From: Caldisericia bacterium
Lineage (GTDB): Bacteria; Caldisericota; Caldisericia; B22-G15
Assembly (NCBI GenBank): GCA_021158845.1
Contig: JAGGSY010000159.1
Location: forward strand, 1 to 10,848
DNA length: 10,848 bases
Direction: 5' to 3'
Below are positions 5,985 to 10,848 of the stretch, piece by piece. Position numbers and translations under genes: made by a program. The notes under the pieces are model-generated. The model had not been told where the DNA came from and did no database searches. It saw nothing but the letters and a program-made list of their open reading frames with translations. Position 1 is the first letter of the stretch, and each line of letters opens with the position of its first letter.

Positions 5985-6986
5985 ATGAGAAAGTATATAG
6001 TAAGAAGAGTTTTTGAGTTGGTTCTTGTCTTGTTTGTGGTTTCCATATTTGCCTTTTTTCTTATAAGACTTGCCCCAGGTGATCCAGCTGTGGTGCTTGC
6101 AGGTGAGCACGCCACTGAAGAGATACTTCAGGAGATAAGAGAGAAGTGGGGACTTGATAAACCACTTATAGTTCAGTATTTTATATGGTTAAAAAGCGCA
6201 CTTAAAGGAGATTTCGGAAGGTCTGTAAGGACAGGAGATAGTGTATTAAAAGAACTTCTATACAGGTTTCCCAACACATTTGAACTCTCTCTCTTTGCCA
6301 TGATAATTGCAACGGTAGTTGGTGTTTTTGCAGGTGTAGTTTCAGCTGTGAAGCGAAAATCTTTTTGGGATTATTTAACAATGACTGTAGCTCTTTTTGG
6401 TGTATCTATGCCGGTTTTCTGGTTAGGTATAATGCTTATGCTTATTTTTGGAATCTGGCTGCACATACTTCCCATATCTGGAAGAATGGATGTATATATC
6501 TCTGTTAATAGAATCACAAATTTCCTTCTCATAGATAGCTTAATTACAGGCAACTTTGAAGCTTTTTTCAATATTTTGAAACACCTTGTTCTTCCAGGTA
6601 TTGCTCTTGCGACAATCCCAATGGCTTTTATAGCAAGAATAACGAGATCAAGCATGCTTGATGTTATGAGTAAAGATTATGTGAGAACTGCTAAAGCTAA
6701 GGGTCTATCTGAAAAAAGTGTTATATTAAAGCATGCCTTTAGAAATGCTCTAATTCCCATTGTGACGAGTGTGGGGACTCAGTTTGCCCTTTTATTAGCT
6801 GGCGCAATTTTAACGGAAACAGTTTTTGCCTGGCCCGGTCTTGGGAGATATATTGTTGGAGCTGTGAGTGCAAGAGATTACCCAGTTGTTCAGGGTTCCA
6901 TTATATTTGTTGCATTCTTGGTTGCCATAGTAAATCTATTTGTGGATATTCTTTATGCTTATATTGATCCGAGGATAAGATATTAA
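5985..6986 (+). CDS. dppB: Peptide ABC transporter permease, DppB type
   Basis: This inner-membrane permease subunit (333 aa) pairs with DppC to form the peptide channel. It begins with MRKYIVRRVFELVLVLFVVS followed by FLIRLAPGDPA (25-35), the typical DppB/OppB first helix and APGDP loop. The segment RFPNTFELSLFAMIIA (94-109) opens the BPD_transp_1 domain. About six membrane helices can be seen. The cytoplasmic EAA loop that contacts the ATPase spans about 231-258 (DYVRTAKAKGLSEKSVILKH, then RNALIP), with its Gly at 240. The C-terminal FAWPGLGRYIVGAVSARDYP (281-300) is also characteristic. The start matches the family, yet no Shine-Dalgarno is seen: the preceding bases are the U-tract of the terminator hairpin and GAGCT. 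The stop TAA abuts the dppC ATG with no gap. Confidence 0.93.
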   Translation: MRKYIVRRVFELVLVLFVVSIFAFFLIRLAPGDPAVVLAGEHATEEILQEIREKWGLDKPLIVQYFIWLKSALKGDFGRSVRTGDSVLKELLYRFPNTFELSLFAMIIATVVGVFAGVVSAVKRKSFWDYLTMTVALFGVSMPVFWLGIMLMLIFGIWLHILPISGRMDVYISVNRITNFLLIDSLITGNFEAFFNILKHLVLPGIALATIPMAFIARITRSSMLDVMSKDYVRTAKAKGLSEKSVILKHAFRNALIPIVTSVGTQFALLLAGAILTETVFAWPGLGRYIVGAVSARDYPVVQGSIIFVAFLVAIVNLFVDILYAYIDPRIRY

Positions 6987-7850
6987 ATGAGAAAGAAAAA
7001 CGAATTTTTGGTAATATGGAGATATTTAAAGAAGAATAGAACTGCAATGGCAGGGTTATTTATAATTATTGTGGCAGTAATTATTGCCATTTTTGCCAAC
7101 TATCTTGCTCCATTCAATCCCCTCTCTCAATCACTGAAGGATAGGTTTAAACCTGGTTTCTGGGCAGGAAATTTTCAAAATTTTCTTGGTACAGATGATT
7201 TTGGAAGAGACCTTCTATCAAGGATTATATACGGTGCAAGAGTTTCTCTTACTGTCGGTTTTATAGCGGTTATTATAGGTGTCCTTCTTGGTTCTTTTTT
7301 TGGAATGATATCAGGATACTTTGGTGGTATTTTAGATAGCTTAATAATGAGGGGGGTAGATATTATGTTTTCTATACCAAGTATCCTTCTTGCAATAGTG
7401 ATTATGGCAATTCTTGGAACCGGATTGGACAAAGCAATGATAGCTATTGGTATAACTTACGCTCCACAAATTGCGAGAATAGTAAGGTCAGAGACAATGA
7501 TGGTGAAGAATATGGAGTATGTGGAGGCAGCAGTTGCCATTGGAGAACCACATTACATGATTATATGGAGACATGTTATAAGGAATGTGCTTTCGCCAAT
7601 AATAGTTTATGGAACATTAAGTATCGGAAGCGCCATTCTTGATGCTGCTGCCCTTGGCTTTCTTGGACTTGGTGCTCAACCTCCAACACCAGAATGGGGA
7701 GCTATGCTTGCAAGGAGCTATCAGTACATTACTGCTGGAGCTTGGTGGGTAGCCACATTTCCTGGTTTATGTATTTTACTTGTAGTGCTTGGATTTAATC
7801 TTCTTGGTGATGGGATAAGAGATGCAATTGATCCAACCTTAAGAACATAA
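6987..7850 (+). CDS. dppC: Peptide ABC transporter permease, DppC type
   Basis: This second permease subunit (287 aa) has the OppC-type N-terminus (about residues 6-45: a basic segment with YLKKNRTAMAG, then one membrane helix). The hallmark LGTDDFGRDLLSRIIYGARV is at 67-86. The EAA loop is at about 177-203 (EYVEAAVAIG, then WRHVIRNVLSP), and LGFLGLGAQPPTPEWGAML is at 223-241. It ends with GDGIRDAIDPTLR, as usual for the family. The ATG follows directly on the dppB stop. GAGGAT at 6971-6976 gives a long 10-nt spacer, so translation may depend on ribosomes coming from dppB. The ATPase genes (dppD and dppF) that normally come next are absent; the following gene is unrelated. No terminator is visible after the stop. 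Confidence 0.93.
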   Translation: MRKKNEFLVIWRYLKKNRTAMAGLFIIIVAVIIAIFANYLAPFNPLSQSLKDRFKPGFWAGNFQNFLGTDDFGRDLLSRIIYGARVSLTVGFIAVIIGVLLGSFFGMISGYFGGILDSLIMRGVDIMFSIPSILLAIVIMAILGTGLDKAMIAIGITYAPQIARIVRSETMMVKNMEYVEAAVAIGEPHYMIIWRHVIRNVLSPIIVYGTLSIGSAILDAAALGFLGLGAQPPTPEWGAMLARSYQYITAGAWWVATFPGLCILLVVLGFNLLGDGIRDAIDPTLRT

Positions 7851-7851
7851 A

Positions 7852-7880
7852 TTGGTTAGGGTAAAAAAATTTGGTAAAAT
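7852..7880 (+). promoter_or_regulatory. Probable promoter of the lapA-queT-amidohydrolase-nadE-gph cluster
   Basis: TTGGTT (7852-7857) and TAAAAT (7875-7880) are 17 nt apart, with TGG directly before the -10 box (an extended -10). The predicted start near 7887 coincides with the Shine-Dalgarno GGAGGTG (7887-7893) of lapA, giving an unusually short leader of about 11 nt. The site sits in the 47-bp gap after dppC. It could operate together with read-through from dppABC. Confidence 0.6.
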
Positions 7881-7897
7881 TGTGGTGGAGGTGAAAG

Positions 7898-8377
7898 ATG
7901 ATTAGAACAGTTATCTATCTCATTTTGTTTATACTTGCCATAATCTTCCTCTTTCAGAATGGGAGTCAGCCGGTTACTCTCACTTTTCTTAAATGGTCAA
8001 CTCCAGAACCTATACCAGTGGGTTTTGTCTTCATAGGAGCTCTTTTGTTTGGTGCTATCGTTGTCTGGCTCTGGCACTTACCTCAAATTGTTCTCTTAAA
8101 AAGAAAAACAAGATCACTGAACAAAAGAATTACGAAACTTGTAGAGGATATAAAGAGAAAGGAGAATGAATTAGAGGCACTAAAAAAAGAGAAAGAGGAG
8201 CTTGAAGCTAAGTTGAGAGAGATTGAGGGGAAGAAACCTGAGGAGACGGAAGAGAAATCTGAGAGGGAGAAAGAGGAGAAAGTTGTGGAACAAAATGAGA
8301 ATGATGAGAAAAATGAGAAAAAGAGGGGATTCTTTGGCTTTTTAAAGGGTAGAAAGGATGAAGAAGGAGGCAATTAG
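7898..8377 (+). CDS. LapA-domain (DUF1049) membrane protein with coiled coil and charged tail
   Basis: The 159-aa protein has two membrane segments, about 4-19 and 41-60. They are joined by the typical LapA stretch FQNGSQPVTLTFLKWS (19-34), in which the Asn after FQ and the VTL.F pattern match the LapA/DUF1049 family. A cytoplasmic helix rich in Lys, Glu and Leu (about 68-112) should form a coiled coil. A highly charged low-complexity tail ends in RGFFGFLKGRKDEEGGN. In E. coli LapA works with LapB (YciM) in controlling LPS synthesis; no lapB-like gene lies here, and whether this organism has LPS is unknown, so I assign no symbol. GGAGGTG ends 4 nt before the ATG and supports the start. Its last 20 bases overlap the start of the next gene. 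Confidence 0.8.
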   Translation: MIRTVIYLILFILAIIFLFQNGSQPVTLTFLKWSTPEPIPVGFVFIGALLFGAIVVWLWHLPQIVLLKRKTRSLNKRITKLVEDIKRKENELEALKKEKEELEAKLREIEGKKPEETEEKSEREKEEKVVEQNENDEKNEKKRGFFGFLKGRKDEEGGN

Positions 8378-8882
8378 AAAGCTTGCCATAGCTGGAATTG
8401 TTGCTGGATTGTATCTCTCTTTAACCCTTCTATTTGCACCTATAAGTTTCAAGGCATTCCAGATAAGGGTGTCTGAAGCCTTAACACTTCTACCTTTTAT
8501 ATTTCCAGAAGCCATTTTAGGTCTTTTTGTGGGTTGCTTTATTGCCAATTTCTTCTCACCCTTTGGGATAATTGATGTAGTTTTCGGATCCACTCTTACT
8601 CTTCTTGCTGCGTATCTCACCCACCTTTTAGGTAAAACAAAAAAGCCCTATCTTGCTCCAATTCCCCCTATTCTTATAAATGGTTTTGGGGTAAGTTTTT
8701 ATATTACCCTTCTTTCTAAAAGCGACACTTTATCTTTTACAAATTTTGATTTAAGAATGTATCTATCAGTATCTCTCTCAATAATAATAGGTGAAGCACT
8801 GGCAACTTATCTTATTGGTCTTCCCCTTTTATATGCCCTTATGAGGTTACCATTTTTAAGGAGGATAAGAAATGAATTTTAG
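8358..8882 (+). CDS. queT: QueT-family transporter (putative queuosine precursor / ECF S component)
   Basis: The 174-aa integral membrane protein has about five or six hydrophobic segments and the characteristic QueT block. After the first helix comes LLFAPISFKAFQIRVSEALT (24-43), then LLPFIFPEAILGLFVGCFIA and NFFSPFGIIDVVFGS, all typical of the family. QueT proteins are thought to be substrate-binding S components of ECF transporters that import queuine precursors for tRNA modification, using shared EcfA/EcfT subunits encoded elsewhere. Family membership is firm; the substrate is inferred. Many QueT genes are preceded by a preQ1 riboswitch, but here the gene begins inside lapA (20-nt overlap), leaving no room for one. 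The ATG has AAAGG touching it and AAAGGG 9 nt upstream. A stronger GAAGGAGG lies inside codons 2-4 and probably just encodes Lys-Lys-Glu-Ala. Confidence 0.85.
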   Translation: MKKEAIRKLAIAGIVAGLYLSLTLLFAPISFKAFQIRVSEALTLLPFIFPEAILGLFVGCFIANFFSPFGIIDVVFGSTLTLLAAYLTHLLGKTKKPYLAPIPPILINGFGVSFYITLLSKSDTLSFTNFDLRMYLSVSLSIIIGEALATYLIGLPLLYALMRLPFLRRIRNEF

Positions 8883-9711
8883 AGTTACCCTTGCACAGAT
8901 AAATCCCAATTTAGGAAGGATCGATGAGAACATCAAAAAACATGAACTTTTTATTAAAAATGCCATAGATGAGGAAAGTGACTTGATCATATTTCCAGAA
9001 CTATCTCTTACAGGATACTACCTTGAAGACGGTACTTTTGATGTAGCAATGGATAGAAATGAGATTGAGAATATTTTTTCAGATTTAAGTAAAAAGATTG
9101 ACATTGTTGTGGGTTTTGTGGAGAGAGGGGAGGACAAGAATTTCTACATTTCTCAAGCCTATCTATCTTATGGGAAAATCATTCATGTTCATAGAAAGAT
9201 CTACCCTCCCACACATGGAATGTTTGAAGATTTGAAATTCTTTGGAAGGGGAAGAAAAGTTAAAAGTTTTAATACAAGATTTGGAAAGGCAGGGATATTA
9301 ATTTGCAGAGATTTCTTTCATCCATCACTACCTCTTATATACTATCTAAAAAATGTTGATTTCATGATTTTTGTATCTGCAATACCAGTAAGGGGCGGCT
9401 ACAATGAGAAAGATGTAGGTATCTTTAAGACAACAGATTCTCTCATATCTTCCTATGCCTCAAGATTTCAGAGCTTCATATTCTTTGTAAACAGAGTTGG
9501 TTTTGAGGAGGGGATAGGTTTTATGGGTGGTTCAAGTATTAAGGATCCATATGGAACCACCATACTTAGCCTGCCTCTTTTGGAGGAGACTATGGGAACC
9601 AAAGAGATAAAAACTTCTTTAATTGAAGAGGCAAGGTTTAAACTTCCCTTAAGGAGAGAAGAGGATGTGGACTTGATTGTTTCAAATATAGAGGAGATTC
9701 ATGATGATTGA
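8872..9711 (+). CDS. Carbon-nitrogen hydrolase resembling the glutaminase domain of NAD synthetase
   Basis: This cytoplasmic nitrilase-superfamily amidohydrolase (279 aa) has all three catalytic residues: Glu43 (FPELSLTGY), Lys109 (HRKIYPPTHGMFED) and Cys145 (LICRDFFHP). The N-terminal LAQINPNLGRIDENI (7-21) and FPELSLTGYYLED (41-53) read like the glutaminase (GAT) domain of glutamine-dependent NAD synthetases, where LAQ.NP..GD and FPEL.LTGY..EDL are typical. The residue after the catalytic Cys is Arg; the NadE glutaminase usually has Glu (ICED). Directly downstream and overlapping by 11 nt is a stand-alone NadE lacking such a domain. I infer that this protein releases ammonia from glutamine for NadE. 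An independent omega-amidase-like or other amide-hydrolysing role remains possible. AAGGAGGAT 5 nt upstream supports the ATG, which overlaps the queT stop by 11 nt. Confidence 0.85.
   Translation: MNFRVTLAQINPNLGRIDENIKKHELFIKNAIDEESDLIIFPELSLTGYYLEDGTFDVAMDRNEIENIFSDLSKKIDIVVGFVERGEDKNFYISQAYLSYGKIIHVHRKIYPPTHGMFEDLKFFGRGRKVKSFNTRFGKAGILICRDFFHPSLPLIYYLKNVDFMIFVSAIPVRGGYNEKDVGIFKTTDSLISSYASRFQSFIFFVNRVGFEEGIGFMGGSSIKDPYGTTILSLPLLEETMGTKEIKTSLIEEARFKLPLRREEDVDLIVSNIEEIHDD
9691..9696 (+). promoter_or_regulatory. Shine-Dalgarno site of nadE
   Basis: GAGGAG lies 4 nt before the first of two adjacent ATG codons (9701) and 7 nt before the second (9704). The second has the better spacing, so the N-terminal Met-Met may in fact be a single Met. 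It is embedded in the last codons of the amidohydrolase gene. Confidence 0.55.
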
Positions 9712-10531
9712 ACTTACATTAAATAAAGAGTTTGCAAGGAAATACATAGTGGAGTTTATAAGGGAGGAGAGTGAGAAGATTGGTCTTAAAAAAACAGTTA
9801 TTGGTTTAAGTGGTGGTATTGATTCTACCCTCTCATTTTATCTCTCCGTTGAAGCCTTGGGAAATGAAAATGTTATTGGAATAATTATGCCGTATGGAGA
9901 ACTTGGAGAGAAATCAAAATTGGATGCCATAAAAATAACAGAGATTCTAAACACAGAAAGAGAGATTGTAGATATTAAAGCTATGTGTGATCCATACTTT
10001 GAAATGGAGGATATGGATAGGGCAAGGAAGGGGAACTTCATGGCAAGAACAAGAATGGCAGTGCTCTTTGACAAATCAAAGAAGTATTCTGCCTTTGTCA
10101 CGGGAACATCAAATAAAAGCGAGATCCTGGTTGGATATACCACATGGTATGGAGATATGGCATCTTCTATCCTTCCTCTTGGGGATCTATACAAGACTCA
10201 GGTAAGAATCCTTGCAAGATACTTAGGAATCCCTGATTTTATTTTAAATAAAATCCCATCAGCAGAACTGTGGGAGGGGCAAAGTGATGAAGGAGAGATG
10301 GGTATAACCTACGATGAATTAGATAAAATACTATACCTTCTTGTTGATTTAAGGAAGAAACCTGATGAGATTGTGAGGGAAGGTTTTGATAAAACAAGGG
10401 TTAATAAGGTTTTAAAGATGGTTTTTAATTCCCACTTTAAAAGGAAGTTCCCTCCAATTCCCAAAATTTCATCAAGAACTGTTGGTATAGATTTCCTATA
10501 CTTTAGAGACTACAGGCCTCCCTACTTATGA
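9701..10531 (+). CDS. nadE: NAD(+) synthetase, ammonia-type catalytic subunit
   Basis: NadE adenylates deamido-NAD with ATP and amidates it to NAD in the cytoplasm. The 276-aa product has the PP-loop ATP site SGGIDST at 37-43, RKGNFMARTRMAVLFD (109-124), GTSNKSEILVGYTTWYGD (135-152), PLGDLYKTQV (159-168) and LWEGQSDEGEMGITYDELD (190-208). The C-terminal SHFKRKFPPIP (244-254) is a usual ending, followed by about 22 further residues (SRTVGIDFLYFRDYRPPYL) that I do not recognise as a fixed family feature. Length and order match the short, ammonia-dependent form without a fused glutaminase. The overlap with the preceding amidohydrolase gene implies coupled, balanced synthesis and suggests that the two form a glutamine-dependent pair. 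The start could equally be the ATG at 9704. The TGA stop overlaps the next ATG as ATGA. Confidence 0.95.
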   Translation: MMIELTLNKEFARKYIVEFIREESEKIGLKKTVIGLSGGIDSTLSFYLSVEALGNENVIGIIMPYGELGEKSKLDAIKITEILNTEREIVDIKAMCDPYFEMEDMDRARKGNFMARTRMAVLFDKSKKYSAFVTGTSNKSEILVGYTTWYGDMASSILPLGDLYKTQVRILARYLGIPDFILNKIPSAELWEGQSDEGEMGITYDELDKILYLLVDLRKKPDEIVREGFDKTRVNKVLKMVFNSHFKRKFPPIPKISSRTVGIDFLYFRDYRPPYL

Positions 10532-10848
10532 AAAAGATAAAGGTTATAATCTTTGATTTTGACGGAACCCTTTTTGATACAAAGATTGATATTGCAAGGT
10601 CTGTGAATTTTCTCCTCAAGGAGGAAAATCTTCCCCCTATTTCAGAGGAAAAGATATATGAGTTTATAGGCAATGGTACTGATGTTCTTCTTGAGAAGAG
10701 TTTCTCCTATGTGAATGGAAAGATTAGAGATGGAGTTATAGATAGATTCTTTAAGATATATGAAGAGCATATGCTTGATAACACTAAACCATTCCCAAAC
10801 ATTTTAGATGTAATTGATAAGATAAAGGATAGAAGTTTGTATATACTG
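10528..10848 (+). CDS. HAD-superfamily hydrolase, phosphoglycolate-phosphatase-like (cut by the window end)
   Basis: The frame opens with MKKIKVIIFDFDGTLFDT, the HAD motif I with nucleophile Asp10 and acid Asp12. It stays open for 107 codons to the window edge. A helical cap follows, with FIGNGTDVLLEKSF (about 48-61) resembling the (V/I)G.G...L pattern of Gph-type phosphatases. Next comes NTKPFPNILDVIDKIKD, the segment that usually precedes motif II in this subfamily. Motifs II to IV lie beyond the window, so activity and substrate cannot be judged. Phosphoglycolate phosphatase, pyrophosphatase (PpaX) or a nucleotide or sugar phosphatase are all possible. The start overlaps the nadE stop as ATGA and has no clear Shine-Dalgarno, so translation should be coupled to nadE. 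Confidence 0.85.
   Translation, partial: MKKIKVIIFDFDGTLFDTKIDIARSVNFLLKEENLPPISEEKIYEFIGNGTDVLLEKSFSYVNGKIRDGVIDRFFKIYEEHMLDNTKPFPNILDVIDKIKDRSLYIL

Noticed and set aside
5150..6115. Leftward open frames of up to 170 codons
   Set aside because: They lie antisense to dppA and across the dppA-dppB terminator, with no family resemblance; DppA and DppB readings are unambiguous on the other strand.
8160..8340. Short AGAAA/GAGAA repeats as a tandem repeat array
   Set aside because: They reflect Lys/Glu codons of the coiled coil and charged tail in the LapA-like protein; spacing is irregular.
8300..8360. A preQ1 riboswitch before queT
   Set aside because: The bases upstream of queT are the coding end of the LapA-like gene, repetitive in GAGAA, with no hairpin or pseudoknot pattern of that class.
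10501..10530. A terminator or promoter between nadE and the HAD gene
   Set aside because: The genes overlap by ATGA, and no hairpin with a T-run or paired -35/-10 boxes can be seen.

Overview
The window is a compact, AT-rich bacterial chromosome segment that is almost entirely coding: only about 200 of 10,848 bases lie outside genes. I read ten complete genes plus two cut by the window edges. Arginine is written almost only with AGA/AGG, ATA is common for isoleucine, and the proteins are rich in Lys, Glu and Ile. This suggests a thermophilic, low-GC bacterium. The amidase with SH3, AMIN and copper-amine-oxidase-like modules and the E. coli-like DppA would fit a deep-branching or Firmicutes-like thermophile (for example Dictyoglomus, Caldisericum or relatives). 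That placement is a guess; the sequence shows no phylogenetic marker I can place firmly. I see no mobile element, CRISPR array, tRNA or rRNA.

Left part (1-4213): the 3' end of a class I methyltransferase gene reads rightward. It meets a leftward operon, smpB - modular N-acetylmuramoyl-L-alanine amidase - murI, whose genes overlap by about 8-11 bases. The convergent stop codons of the methyltransferase gene and murI share one TTAA. The operon joins trans-translation (SmpB) to peptidoglycan hydrolysis and D-glutamate supply for the cell wall. The amidase gene holds an internal 204-bp tandem duplication that encodes two identical SH3 modules.

Centre (4214-7850): a 108-bp divergent promoter region separates smpB from dppABC. 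The rightward promoter is a perfect TTGACA-17-TATAAT. The leftward promoter (TTGAAA-16-TATAAT) would start smpB mRNA at or next to its ATG. dppA encodes an E. coli-DppA-like lipoprotein and dppB and dppC encode the two permeases. A strong intrinsic-terminator-like hairpin lies between dppA and dppB. The transporter ATPases are not encoded here.

Right part (7898-10848): a rightward cluster, probably with its own promoter, runs LapA-like membrane protein - QueT-family transporter - NAD-synthetase-like amidohydrolase (glutaminase-type) - NadE - HAD phosphatase (cut by the window end). Every junction overlaps, suggesting one transcript with translational coupling. The amidohydrolase/NadE pair looks like a glutamine-dependent NAD synthetase split into two proteins.

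Nothing in the window is clearly a new biological system. The most interesting points are the recently duplicated or homogenised SH3 repeat, the dppA/dppB attenuator followed by a start without Shine-Dalgarno, the possible leaderless smpB transcript, and the split NAD synthetase.
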